Assembly: GCA_034509735.1 (NCBI GenBank)
Contig: JACGWO010000010.1
Location: 9,313,193-9,377,192 of the forward strand
Direction of reading: 5' to 3'
Origin: Sesamum alatum
Taxonomy: Eukaryota; Streptophyta; Magnoliopsida; Lamiales; Pedaliaceae
DNA length: 64,000 bases
Positions 32,266 to 44,688 of this stretch are shown piece after piece (position 1 is the first letter of the stretch; each line of letters begins with the position of its first letter). The translations under genes and the position numbers were made by a program. The notes beneath the pieces are model-generated. The model was not told the DNA's origin and made no database searches. It saw nothing but the letters and a program-made list of their open reading frames with translations.

Positions 32266-33099
32266 ACAAATGCATCACATACAGAATATGAAAAACCTAG
32301 CACGTCCGTGTTGGATGATCACAAGTCCAAAACCTCTGCAATCCACTAAGTCCCCAATGGGTCTATGGTTAATTTAGGGTTGGCCCTTTAGTATTACAAG
32401 TATTTAAAATCCATTAATAATATAACGGGCTTTGCGTCCTTATTCCTTGGGCTCTACATCGTAGGTTTTCGTCCTTCGGGCCTCTTCTGTTTTACATTTT
32501 ATACAAAATAAAATGAAACCTCACCACTAATGATGCTAATTACATCATAAAAAGAAATCCTGATCAGCAGCAAGGGGGAGTACATAAATAGGAAGAAAAC
32601 CTTTTTCTTACAAGGCAAAAATGAGAGATGGAGAAAAATAAAGAGGCATGCAGGCCCCACCCAACAGAAAAATAAAACTATGCATCCGGTTTAAAAGCTC
32701 TGTGATCATCCATTTTGTTAATCCAATTAACAAACATAGCATAAATATGGAACCCACATAAACATGCTATACATCCACATGGAATATCCAATATCATAAT
32801 AAAATACATGTACATATGCAGAAAATATATGTAAAATTCTACACATAAAAATTGGACATTACAGCAACCTTTGGAAAATGATTTTTGCTAGGATGAACCT
32901 TTTCCCTTAATTAATTTAGCAATATAAATTTTAGAAAATAACCAATCACAACTAAAATTATAATATCCTAAATTAGTCAGTTTAGAAAATATGCAGAAAA
33001 TATAGAAAAAATAAATTTATAAAAAATGCCGAAAAAATAAAAAAATGGCCTAGCCATCATTGGCAGTGCTACCAGACACCGTGCACGCATAGGCTCCAC
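32266..33099 (-). mobile_element. old Copia-like element: internal leader fragment, part 3
   Basis: Resumes the leader interrupted at 22739 (gtgttggatgatcacaagtcc, aggcatgcaggccccac) and runs to an LTR start. The GC-rich block of the younger copy is almost absent here (33040-33095), reduced to about 60 bp. Confidence 0.75.
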
Positions 33100-34548
33100 T
33101 ACGGAAAGTAGATTGGCCCGGGACACGGCGAAACGCTATTAAATAAAAACACACGGAATTTTAATTGCATTCAAAGGGTGTACCCTTGGACGTTCCCGGG
33201 CTATCGGTGTAGAAATGCAGAATATAAACATCATCAACATTTTAGGCTATGGAATAAAGAGAAGAGAGAGATTCATGTATGTATATTGGAATACCTTACG
33301 TTTTTCTCCTTCGATCGGCTACATGCATTCAGCTCCTTTGCAACATCCGTCCACACAAGTCTCCAACGTAGGAACCCTCCAAAGGCGTCTGGACCACACC
33401 GGGATCATGAGATTCTCCCTTGTTCTAGCATGGTTAGAATCCGTGGAAGAGAAAATCGAAACTACACTATCAATTAGTGTGTTTCGATCTTTCTTTGTTC
33501 TTAACTTGGTTCTAAACCAAGAAAAGCACAAGGTATTTGGAGAGGAAGAAGTCGGCTATGGCTTCTTGGGAGAAGGGGCTGAAAAGTCGTTAGGGAGAGA
33601 GAGAGAGGAAAAATTGGCCAACTGAGTGTAGTGTTGGAGTTGGAATGTGGGAGATATGGAAGGAAGACATAGTCTTCTAAGCCATAAGGCAACTTCCATA
33701 TGTCTCCCCAACCTTCCAAAACCTCTCGAAAACTACATCTATTGTATATGTGGATGGTTTTTAGCCTAGTGAAGGTAAAAAACGTGGGCTATGCTTGTGC
33801 ATTTATACTGAGCCTATTTAATTTGTCCAACAAAATTAATTAGAGCCCAATTACTAAATCTGCTGGAATTATTATTTAATCCAATTAAATAAAATATCCA
33901 ACCAAAAAATTCCAACTATATATTTAGTCCAATTAAATATTTACAAGCCAAAAATGCACTTAATTAATTAAATGAATCCACTCCACTTAATTAATTCATC
34001 CTAGTCAGAACATATTTAGTCCAACTAATTGTTCCTAGCCCTAATCTAATTAATGAGTCCAATCCACTAATTAGACAAGCCCATCTTGCAAAGTAATTAA
34101 TGAATCCACCCCCTTATTAATTAGCCAAGTCTCTTTTAAATTAATCCAATTAATTTAAAAGGCCAAATCCAAAATTTAATTAGTCCAACTAACTTATTTG
34201 GGGCCATCTGTCCAACGGATGATTCACATATATGACCCAATCATTTATACTTTTCAAGAATTAATGTAATTCAACTAAATTAGTTCTCCTCTTCTGGACT
34301 TAATTCCAAATTAATTCCATCACTTTCTAGTGATTTGTGTGTGTCTCTTTAGGTTCACCTTAAGCTAAACTTGGGCTTGTGTCCAACATATTTATTTTTG
34401 ATTAACCAATAACCGGAAATAGCCTTTTACCATGGTTGGCCATCTAACAATGGTCCATGGTACTAGATACTAGGTGAAAAATGGCGTGAACAGTTAGATT
34501 CCGAGTTCCATACGGGTATGGTCCTACTGCCAATCGTGTCCATGCAAG
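33100..34548 (-). mobile_element. 5' LTR of the old Copia-like element, truncated
   Basis: It begins ggaaagtagattggcccggg, then shares ggacgttcccgggctatcgg, the flowing AT-rich middle and ctctttaggttcacctt with the other LTRs. The conserved palindrome is at 34430-34460. It stops at 34548 where another LTR begins. Confidence 0.78.
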
Positions 34549-34885
34549 TGATGATCGGCCCAGAAAAATGCAGCAGAAGTGTAAATAAACAACATAATAG
34601 ATCTAGATCAAAGGGCATTTGTTCCCTTGATCTTCCCAGGCGTTTGGTGTATCACATGTATCAAACAAAAAAAACATGAAGGCCAGAATCTTTAAAGGAA
34701 AAACAAGAATATTAAACAAATTACTTGCCCTTGTAGTTTTCTTTTCACAGCTACTAGCGTTGTTCCCAAACTTCACCACAAGATCTCGACCAAGAGACCC
34801 TCCAAGACATCCACTCAATTCAACGTGAAATTATATCCTCTCGTGCTAGCAAGAAAATATAAGGGAAACATGATATCAATCTAGC
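34549..34885 (-). mobile_element. fragment of another related LTR
   Basis: It begins TGATGATCGGCCCAG and repeats the start of the family (gttcccttgatcttcccagg, tctcgaccaagagaccctcc). It is cut at about 34885, where sequence shared with the LINE block at 50853 begins. Confidence 0.65.
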
Positions 34886-37800
34886 GTTATCACAACTTTG
34901 TTTTGCGTCATTACAGCGGACAGGTAGGGTGGGAGGCCGCTTGAGATGCTAGCACTCTGTACTGCACCTCTCTAGCCCTCGCAAGGGATTTGCTTTCTTG
35001 GCTGACTTTGACTATCACCTTTTGGAGAGAGTGGTGGGTTGATGAACTAATGTAGAACCGTATGATACTGTTGGATCAAGAACTCGTGTTGTCCTAGTGT
35101 TAGCATGTTGCTTCTTAGCCTTATATGTGCTTAGTTGTGCACATTTTCTTCTGCTCCTGCCTGTTGTTCTATTGGGGTTTCTTGTTGGTGTCGATTTGAA
35201 CTCAAAGTGTGGTTCAAACCCAGGGGGAAGGGTGGGTCAGGTTTAGAGGTCCATTGCTCCTTTTGCGAGATAAGTTCATCAACAATGCAGTTGCCTGAGT
35301 CAGAGGGTTGTACAGTGGTGGTTGAGTCTGGTAGTTGGTTGTTATTGATGGATAAGTTTAGAAGTTGGGCATTTGTGGAATTGTGTTAGGTAATTGAGGC
35401 ACTGAGTTGGGCATAGTTGGGCTTGGGATGGCTGGGAGTTGCGGCTGTGATATATGGGATGGGAGTGATGGAGGTAAATCAGTGTCGGTTGAGGAGTTGG
35501 GGAATTCTAGTTGTTCTAGTTCTGTTCCTTTGAATTGTGCTGATTCATGGGAGTACGCACCATCTTTTGGCAGGGACACACTAAAAGCTTTTATGGATTG
35601 TGTAAGAGCATTTGTTCTAATTTTTTTTCCATTTATATTTTCAATGCTACGTCTTTTTTTGGGGAATTTTACTTTTCTTCCTAATTATGGTTGAGATAGC
35701 TTCCGAGTTCCCATGTGTAGTTAGGTGAGGGTCTGTGGTTGAGTCACTTTGTGAACTGTGGTTAGAATCAACTGAGTTCAATGAGCTTACCCTCGGTTCA
35801 ATGAAGGGTAAAACCTTGGGATTGGTTGTTTCCTTCGTCACTTGTATCGAGATGCCGCAGTTTCATGTTGATTTGGCTTTTGTAAACCTCTTTGGATTGT
35901 GTACATGGTTGTTTTCTCCATTATCAATTAGGGCTGATGTCATCAGATGTAGGTGTGAGTCTTCCATTGTTTGTTCCATCAACTTGGTTTTCATCATTTC
36001 CTCTTCTCCTTCAAACGTCATCATTTCTTCTTTTCCTCGAGACTCCAAAATTTCTTCACTTTTTCCTTTTGTAACCATTGATGTTTGTAATGAGTTCTCC
36101 TTCTCTCTTGTATCTGTTAATTGATCTTTTGCAATCCAATTTTTTTGATTTATTATCTATTGAGAATTAGTTGGGTACGCGAATAGCTTGTAATTGTTGT
36201 TAGTCTGTTGCTTGAAAGAGTTTACTTGACTAATGGGATTTTGGCTTCAATTTTTATTTCTGAAGTTGAATCCTTAACGCCTAAGCGGAGTATTAATGAT
36301 GTTCCATTTATTTTGTTGTTGCATTTCTCTATTTTTCTTCCTTTGTGATTGATCTTGATCTTTTACTTTCATTGCATGCTCCTTTGTCTCTTGTTGTTGA
36401 ATTTGTTTACAGCAACCTGAGAAGTTTCCAACTCGTCCGCAGTTGAAGCAGAAGGCTACTTTCAATTCATAACAAATATGTTGTTTTTTATATCCTATTA
36501 TGATGTATGGAGAAAGTGCTTTTGTTGTGTCTAATTCTATACATAATCTTATACAACGTCCCATCAAAATTATGAAGCCAGGTAGGAAAGTACATGTACT
36601 GTGAAGATCATATAAGTTTGCTTTTATATGTCTAAGTAGCTAATGAGTTCTGGTGTACATATTGGCGATCAGTAGAATGTATGTTTGGTATATTGAAGCT
36701 TGTGCTATGTTTTTTAGGCATTGAAGGGTGTGGAACTGATTCCAATGTTGTATGATCTTGTCCCAGTGGATCAAGAGGCTTCTGGGCATTGATTGTAGAA
36801 GTGATCTCTTTAGATTTATTCTCCAGTGAATTGATCGAAAAACTGTCTGGTGGTTTAGCAGGGACAAGGGGGGGGGGGGGGTAGGGATTTTCAGAGGAGA
36901 TAGCATTTTTTCTCTTGACAATTATATTTTTACAAATACATTTATTGTTGGATATGATGCGGTAACCAATTCTTAACTAGTGTCCTCACTGTTTAGGATG
37001 AATATAATTTATTAAATTACAATGATATTGACAAGGTTATCAACATTGTATTTTTACCAACACTTATCATAATTTTAGGTTGCATTTGGATAGATTATTT
37101 TGAACTTGACGAAGGAATTTAAATTTAGAAAATCAAATGTATTCAATATTATATAGATGTGGATTGATTGTAATGGTAAAGAGAATATCTCATATTTTTG
37201 CTAAAAGAAATCCAACATTTTTTGTCTAACTTAACTCAATGGATTTATCATTGAGTATTTAAATTCATTCCAAACTACTCAATCCATACACATTATAATG
37301 AAGTTGTACTTGCTAGTTTATGAGATTTAATTGGGCCACATAGTCTATCTCACTTTTCTTGAAATCCCTAGTTATTTTGGTACACAAATATCTCGTATTC
37401 CTATTTCAAGGTACGTTGTGGTTCATATTAGTTGGTTGATAAGGTTTTTTTTGCATTTTCTTTGTTATTCTACCTTATACTCAAAAAAATGAATATTATC
37501 AAGAAATTTGTCTAATTTGTATATGATTGAATTGAAAAGTTAATGTAATAGCATATGACTAGCTAGTACTTAAAATTCCATCCAGTCTCGGTGTAATATA
37601 TATATATATATATATATATATTCTAGGGAACAGTACTGTGCTATGAGCAGCCTGAAATACACAGCTATGCATTTATACGGAACAACATCGTGGTATTTTG
37701 CAAGTTTAAATTTATATATACAATTAATCAACATTTAAATGGCTTTGTATTAGACAATGAAAATTTGGTATACTAAAGACATGAATATTGCGTTTAACAA

Positions 37801-39077
37801 TGCATTGTTTCCTCATTATTCTTTGTAGACATAAAACTATATCAAATGTTGATTAAATATATCAATAATTTTAAAATACATATATCGCAAACAAATACAT
37901 TAAAATGACCAAAACATTAAGTGCACTGATTGACCGGTTAATGCATATGAATAGCACGCATGCCACTAACGAGAAAAAAACCTTTTTTTTTTGGCTTCAT
38001 AAATGTTAAATGAGATTAAACCTTAAATAAATAAATAAAAACAACACAGTCAGAAAAAACAGTGCACGTGCGGGGCATGACGATGTTGGTCTTTGAGGTT
38101 TGTTCATTTGACCAGTGTTGATTATTCTTCGGTGCATCGATGTGTACTGCACTGATTTCACTGTTTGAGGGAAGACGTGTTTCTCGTGGTGTATTCGTCA
38201 TGGTGTGGCTGGAGTGGCCATTTCCCGTTAGCTTTTCTTTTCATATGCACTGCTTGGGTTGCATTTGTTGTTTTGTTTTGGTTCGGTGAATCAGTCTTCG
38301 ACTGTATAAATTTAGGATTCGGATCTTCTTTGGTGAAAAAATTAAGTCATTCCACATATAAATTCTATTTTTGTGTCTGGTTAACTATTTTCATATTCTT
38401 GCTCGATTGTTCGAGTATGATATGCTCCCGAGGTTTTGTTTCTATTATATATGATGCAGATGGCTCATTTTAGTATGTTTTCTTAGTGGAAGAGGAATGT
38501 TGTGCTGAGACCGTGGCGGGAGAGCGTTTCTCTGTTGGTACGATTCAACATTTATGGAGGGATGTTAGCTCATTCCCATTTACCAGTGAACCGCTGATGC
38601 TTGCAACAAAGTGAATCATACTTGAGAACATTCAGTTCGTCTTCTCTAACCGGATAAACAAAATTGTAGTTAGTAAGAAACGTGTCAGGATTCCCAGATA
38701 AGTAGGATCGACTGAAGCATTAAATGGCTCTATTGCTTTCATTTTTATTAAATTTTGAGAAACCAATTTCTCACTCCTAAAATGCCGAATTTTGCTATAT
38801 TGTGCTGCACTAGACGAGAAATTTTTCTCCGTGGTGGTATGATGTGGTGCACCGGAGTTCGATTGTGTATGATTATGAGCAAATGTGATATCTGCACTGG
38901 TAGGCCAATGCCAAATCACTAGTTTATGTGTATAGAAGCTTGAAAAACTCGTGCATATCTGTTTTAATATCCTTAAGACAGTTCCTAGGTGTACTGTGCT
39001 TCTCTTGTGCTATGCAGACCAACAATGATGCGTGCATGCAGTGGAATTCTGTTTAATGTACTTCTACACTGTAGACT
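34886..39077 (-). repeat. duplicated block, copy 1: LINE ORF1 region and upstream sequence
   Basis: It is collinear with 50853-55445 over its whole length, with obvious substitutions, an extra 70 bp near 36160-36230, and a deletion at about 36562 corresponding to 52440-52925. It includes most of LINE ORF1 and about 2.2 kb upstream of it, but no ORF2, the reverse of ordinary LINE 5' truncation. An AT dinucleotide run lies at 37596-37621. Confidence 0.8.
35400..36925 (-). pseudogene. LINE ORF1 relic, copy 1
   Basis: The frame 36567-36274 reads GRCIRLCIELDTTKALSPYI then ICYELKVAFCFNCGRVGNF, a plant LINE ORF1 with DUF4283-like end and knuckle. The zinc-binding His of CX2CX4HX4C is replaced by Asn. 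The N-terminal and C-terminal low-complexity parts lie in other frames on both sides. Confidence 0.7.
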
Positions 39078-41549
39078 TGATTGAAACTCCAAGATATAAA
39101 AGTACTAATAATAGAACCATGGTTCACAGCATATATATGAACTTCATATCCCATGACAAGAATTTAATTAAGAATGTGACACCCCTTAGTGGCACTACAA
39201 CTTATACCACCTAAATTTCACACTTGAGATAAACAATTTTTTTATTTATTTTTTAAGTAAAGCCGCCGGCATTGTAGTAGGGGGTTTGGCGTGGACCCCA
39301 CCCATTTATTAAAAAATCAATGAATCCCTATAAAGTCTAAAAGTAAATAAATTACATGTATAGCCTACCTTCCCTAACCTTTTTGCACCTGCACCGGAAG
39401 CTTGGGAAAAGGAGATCCGTTCTGATGTAGCACTCCAGTTGTCCATGAGATAAACCATGTTTATGTATGTATATATATGCACAAGATCCATTCCCCATTG
39501 AATATACATACGTAATCCCTTCACAAAATCAGAAAATCTTAATACCATTCGAATATAACAAATAAAGTGAAATGCAAGGAGCAAGAGGCAGTAGAATTAA
39601 TGTAGCACCCCCTCTGTAATTACATTTCATCTTATAAGAAATTTACATTTACCCAATAAGATAAACCATATTTAAAGAATGACATACGTCATCAAATTTT
39701 GTAGTTAATCTTCAACCTTGACATTTATAAGTATAAAAGAAGGAGAAAAGTGAAGTTTCTAGCTATTACCAAACTTCAAATACAAATTCACTGAAAGTTT
39801 TCAACTATTACAAAACTTCAAATATAAATTTGACGTGGGGAGTAATTTGAACTCAAATGACTATATGGCGATTTAGTTGTGTTGTGTTCTGTAGTTCTCA
39901 GGAAAGGTGTTGGGTATAATTTATAGGGACTTTGGGAAGCCCACCTGGTATAATACGTAGATAACTTCTCGGGCCACTTGCCCTGATCTTTTGTCAGAGT
40001 TGTTGGGATTCTGATGTCCTCATATATTCCTCAGATTTTGAGGAGGGTGTCTTCGATGCCTATAGATTCGAGGACATCCATTTCTCTTATCCTCGGCTCG
40101 ATCTAAGGATCCTTGGTTCGTAATATCTTTTCTTTGCACTCGCTTAGACCCAGCCTTCTCTCCTTTCCACAGGCCTCGTCTTCGTATCTTTCCCAGACCC
40201 TCGTTCTCGTACATTTCCCCGGGCCCCGTCCTCGTATATCCACCTCGAAAGAGGAAGAGGGGCGGGCTCGTACTTAACTTGATTCAATCATCTTCCGTCT
40301 GAGGAAGTTTATTGGATCCTTCTCGAATTCAATGTAGTGTCCCAGGGATACCTCTTTGTATGGGGCATCTTTGTATTTTTATCTTCCCTACATCAAATAT
40401 ATTAACGTACTTTTGAGGGAACCTCTTCACCATCACTCCAAATGAAATTTTGGAACATCAAATTATGTTATTATTACAAATTGCTTACCTAAATCTTTCA
40501 TACAAAACTTGAAAAGTTTATATATTATTTTTAATATAGCTTAATACTATATAATATCATAATTTTATAATCAATCAAACATTATTAAAAAATACAAAAA
40601 TATATTAAGGTTATAAATTTTATCTTGTAACATAAGAATTATAAAATATAATCTATATGATATGTTTGTTATAAGAGTAAAAGTTAACCTATATTATATT
40701 AAATTGAGTAAGTAATGTTTGATAGAAAATGAAGTTTTTAACTCTAACAATTTAAAGAAATAAAAAAAACAAAGTTACAATTGTCTCAAATTTTTCTTAG
40801 TTATTTGATAAGTGTACACCCCTCCCCCCCCCCCCCCCCCACACACACAAATCAAGCAACTTGTTAAACGTACAAAGCTTCTTAAGCAAGAGAGACAATT
40901 TCAAGGAGGCGTTATATGAAAAAGTGGTGTGAAGTATTGCAGAGTAAGGGTTCTCACTTGGATCAAATAAGCCTCTAAAAAGACAGGCTTCAAACCAACA
41001 AAATGCTACTACCAATATCAAAAAATCAACTCCCTCGTGAATTCATTTCAACAAGTATCAATACTAGAGGGACCTCTGCGAGATGGTGCAACTGGAAGTT
41101 TGAAAACTATATGAGTTTTTCAGAATAGAAGTGAGAGAATATTGTCTTAATCTTTAATAAAGGAACTAAGAAGTGCACAATTCTATTATTTTTAATGACA
41201 AAATTATTAATTTGACCTATTATTAGGCTTAGTTCATTGATGGTCCCATCAGTGTTTTGAAACCCAACCCGACTTGCCGGCCGGGCCAAAAAAAGGGCCA
41301 GGTGACAAGAGAAAATCGGAGGTCACAAAAAACTGCCCTTTTTGGCCAAAATCAAACGATCCAGCAGTCGGACTCGCCAAAATCGGGCGGTCTGTACATA
41401 TGTATAAAATAGCAAAAAATTTCCCCAAGTTCTTTCTTAGCCAAATTCTAACTCCAAACGGATCTCGTCCTCCATTTCTTCCCCAATGGTTGAATCTGTT
41501 TTCCTAGTCCTCAGCCAAGAGAAACTTAGAGAAGGGAATATCTCGTCCT
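39078..41549. other. non-coding region, mostly unassigned
   Basis: No host gene recognised. 39900-40400 has LTR-like composition, with gttgggtataatttatagg near its start and repeated cctcgtcctcgtat-type phrases, but its ends and duplication were not found. A run of C with CA repeats lies at 40820-40850. The last 100 bp flank the insertion site of the Copia element at 41550. Confidence 0.4.
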
Positions 41550-41914
41550 TGATGAAATCAGTATCAGAATCAAGAGTGCAACAGGTGAGGGAAATCGCCA
41601 TAGCTAAGCTCTAGATATTTTGGGAATAAAATATCTGTTATTTTTGATAGAGGGAAAAACCCTTGCTTAAATACACCGTGATGCAAAACAAATCCCAACT
41701 AACTGCTAACTAACTCCAGCAGCTAGCTGCCCACGTGGCTTAATGAAAACAGGAATAAGTGACTTAGAGAACAACTAATAAAAACGGTGCATACAAGAAA
41801 AAAAACGTATTTCACCAAATGCGTCTTCAGTCAAGCATAATCCAAACAACTAACATCCAACCAGGTGTGTCCATGGCCGCGATCAGGTTCGCCCCATCTG
41901 TATCAACTTTATCA
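41550..41914 (-). repeat. 3' LTR of the Copia element
   Basis: On the minus strand it begins TGATAAAGTTGATAC, preceded by the polypurine tract CTTGCGGGGGGG (41915-41926 region), and ends CTGATTTCATCA. Confidence 0.93.
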
Positions 41915-42495
41915 GCCCCCCCGCAAGTGGGAGTTGGTCCAAGGGAGACCAACCCCAACTTGGATAGAAACGTACAGAACGGCTTCAAAGCCAACACCTT
42001 GGTAAACATGTCAGTCAATTGCTCATCACCGCGGATGAAGGAAGGTGCCACAAAACCATCTTTGTATGCATCACGAACCACGTGACAATCCAGCTCAATG
42101 TGCTTCATGCGTTCGTGAAAAATAGGGTTAGCGGTGATGTGGAGTGCTGCTTTGTTATCAGAATACAGAGGAATGGGACACGAGAGAGGAATCCCAAAAT
42201 CCTGCAGAAGATATGAAATCCACCGAAGCTCACAAACAGTGGCAGCTAAGCTTCGGTATTCCGCCTCTGCGGTTGAGCGCGAGACAGTGCTTTGTTTCTT
42301 CATTTTCTAGGAAACGAGGGCAGAACCAAGGAAAACGCAGAAACCGGTGAGAGAGCGGCGTGAATCAGAGCATGATGCCCAGTTGGCATCACAGTAAGTA
42401 GTGATGGAAAAGGGGTTAGAGGAGGGGAAAAACAGTCCCTTAGAGGGACATCCCTTCAAGTATTTAACCACGTGAATAGCCGCAGCCCAATGCAC
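41900..42495 (-). pseudogene. Copia RNase H relic
   Basis: CDANWASCSDSRRSLTGFCV, then KKQSTVSRSTAEAEYRSLAA, then LYSDNKAALHITANPIFHER and the DMFTKVL tail. The parts lie in two frames (42495-42307 and 42303-41827), broken at about 42305. The DEDD-type acidic residues appear retained. Confidence 0.85.
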
Positions 42496-42699
42496 GTCAC
42501 ATGGATGAGATAAGTACTAACTTAACTGCTGAACAAATGGGAAATGTCAGGCCTTGTGAAGCCTAGATAGAGCAATCGTCCAATGAGGCGCCGGTAGCTG
42601 TAGGCGACTCCAGTTTAGCACCACAATCAGCAGACAGTTTTAATCCTGACGGAAAGAGAGTAGAAGCGGGCTTTGCATGCTGCAGCCCAGCATCTTGCA

Positions 42700-43560
42700 C
42701 TATATCCAGTACATATTTTGTCTGTGTAATGTAGGTGCCAGAAGGATTTCTGGCGATCTCAAGCCCCGAAAAATAATGAGCATCCCTATATCCTTGATGG
42801 TGAAAGCATCATGGACGTAAGTTTTAACAACCTGAATGGCCGGGAGAGACGGCCCCGAAATAAGAAAGTTGTCCACGTAAACAAGAAGAGACATAATCCC
42901 AAGATCCGTATTCATAGTGAAGAGGCAGTGGTCATGGGGGGATTGGCTGAATCCGTAAGCCTGAAACTTTGAAGTAAACTCCACGTTCCATTGCCGTGAA
43001 ACTTGCTTCAAACCGTACAAAGATCGTTCGAGTTTACACACCAATCCATCAGCCACATTATATCCCTCCGGAGGCGACATATAGATATCCTCATCCAAAT
43101 GACCATGTAGAAAGGCGTTATTGACGTCTAGTTGGTGAATTGGCCAGTCCTTGGCTGCAGCAATAGCCAGAAAGAGACGTACCGTTACAGCTTTCGCGAC
43201 GGGGGAAAAGCTACAAGTCATGCCTTATACCAATATATACTCCCATCAGCTTGTAATTTCGTCTTGGAAACCCATTTACAATCAATGGCTTTCTTGCCGT
43301 CCGGGAGAGGTGTCAGCGACCAGGTACAATTCTCCTCCAAAGCCTGAATCTCGTGTGCCATTATCTCCCTCCACTCAGCGTGCTTAACAGCCTCCGCATA
43401 AGACCTAGGCTCCTGCAAAATTGATAAAGACTCCACGAAAGACATATATGCAGCATTATGGGAGTACAGAACGGAAGGTGAATCCTGATGACAAACAAAA
43501 TCATTGAGCCAACCAGGCCTATGTGTGGTCCTGGATGATTGCCTAAGAGGCGGGGAAGGT
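42700..43560 (-). pseudogene. Copia reverse transcriptase relic
   Basis: The start of the RVT_2 domain is seen as WREIMAHEIQALEENCTW and CKWVSKTKLQADGSI in the frame ending at 43218. It continues in another frame with WPIHQLDVNNAFLHGHLDED and SLYGLKQVSRQW. The catalytic motif reads YVDN instead of YVDD. A frame break separates the two parts, and further breaks follow toward 42500. Confidence 0.88.
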
Positions 43561-43653
43561 GTTACATGATCAGAAGAGGGGGACTGTGGACTAGACACTG
43601 AAGGTGAATTAGTTTGTGGAGAGGTATGTGATATGGGAACACTGATAGGTGAG

Positions 43654-44103
43654 TTAGGTGAAGGAGTTAGTGGAAAGGTATGGTCTTGTGGCTGATTTTC
43701 TGGTGAAGGAAGAGGGGGCAGCAGCCTTAGAGTGAGCAAACGGAAATACGCCTTCATGAAATACAATGTCTCTAGTACAGAAAGCCTGTTGTGTGTGTAG
43801 ATCATAGTAGGCATTCCGAATTGAGTGTGGACATGTTTCCAACAGTTGGTAAGGGTCAAGGGAACTTGGCTTTTATGTTTGAGTAGGAAAGTCCCCAAAG
43901 ATCTCGAATGGTCGTCTACTATGGTAAGTACATAGTGACATCCATATATTGTTTGCTCACTATAAGGGCCCTATAAATCCAGGTGTAGTAACTCAAAAGC
44001 ATGAGTAGAAAGGGGACCGAGTCTGCTTTGCCAAAAGACAGATATCACACACAACATCATCATCATTAGTAAAGGATGCACAGGCTGGAATATGTTTCAA
44101 AGT
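43654..44103 (-). pseudogene. Copia integrase relic with deleted catalytic core
   Basis: The minus strand reads CDICLLAKQTRSPF (second half of the zinc finger), HLDL-stop-GPY (first catalytic Asp, with Trp codon now TAG), then TIVDDHSR and FLLKHKSQVP. The text then jumps to YDLHTQQAFCTRDIVFHEGV, the far end of integrase. The SDNG-type second Asp and the catalytic Glu are absent, so several hundred bases were lost. Confidence 0.82.
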
Positions 44104-44592
44104 CTACATAGAAGAGTTCCCAAACCTCCTATGCCAAACATCTTTATTACAAAGCTTATCAGTAGGGCTAGATACAAAGGTAGAAGTCATACCAGATAGA
44201 AAATTGCTATTACAAGTAAGATGCTTTAAAGTGTATAGTCTCTTATTGACAAACCCCTTTGCCAAACACTGTTTAGTACTCTGGCCCTGCAAAAACCAAG
44301 CATCTTTAGAGAAGGAGAAAGTGTATGCTGAAGAGGAGCAAAGTTGACTAACTGATAGAAGATTAACTGAGAATTGCGGAATGTAAAGGACATGTGTGAG
44401 CAGAAGGTTTGGGGTTATTTCCACATCACCAATGTATAGGACTGATTTCTTAGTGCCACCAGGAAGGTGTATGTATTGAGGATTAGCAGGTGGAGAATAA
44501 GATTTAAAGAGATTAATGTCTGCACGTATGTGGTTAGTGGCCCCCGTATCAATTATCAACAAGCTAAAATCAGATGTAGAAGTGTTAACCAC
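44104..44592 (-). pseudogene. Copia protease and pre-integrase segment
   Basis: LLIIDTGATNHI carries the aspartic protease motif DTGA. SVNLLSVSQLC and DVWHRRFGNSS are the pre-integrase zone. The frame ends at 44104, just inside integrase. Confidence 0.85.
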
Positions 44593-44688
44593 GTTACCTG
44601 CAAACTCCTATTCACAATACGCATAATTTGCGTAGCTGGAAGTCAGTGGATCAGTAGGAGTATTCTATCCTTTCACTATCTTGAGTAA

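Noticed and set aside
35735..36124. 129-codon frame antisense to LINE ORF1 (and 51686-52024)
   Set aside because: Shadow of the ORF1 low-complexity region on the opposite strand.
38165..38473. 102-codon hydrophobic frame with apparent membrane segments
   Set aside because: Its counterpart in the duplicated block near 54550-54850 is broken, and differences look neutral; no family recognised.
38632..38919. 95-codon minus-strand frame shared in part with 55020-55290
   Set aside because: Similarity is explained by the block duplication, amino-acid changes are as frequent as expected without selection, and the second copy has a stop.
39372..39584. 91-codon minus-strand frame starting MLLAFHFICYIRM
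   Set aside because: No recognisable domain or splice context, AT-rich composition, and it is not repeated elsewhere in the window.
39910..40392. Candidate solo LTR beginning gttgggtataattt
   Set aside because: Composition is LTR-like, but no TG...CA pair with a matching 5-bp duplication could be found, so it was left as unassigned sequence.
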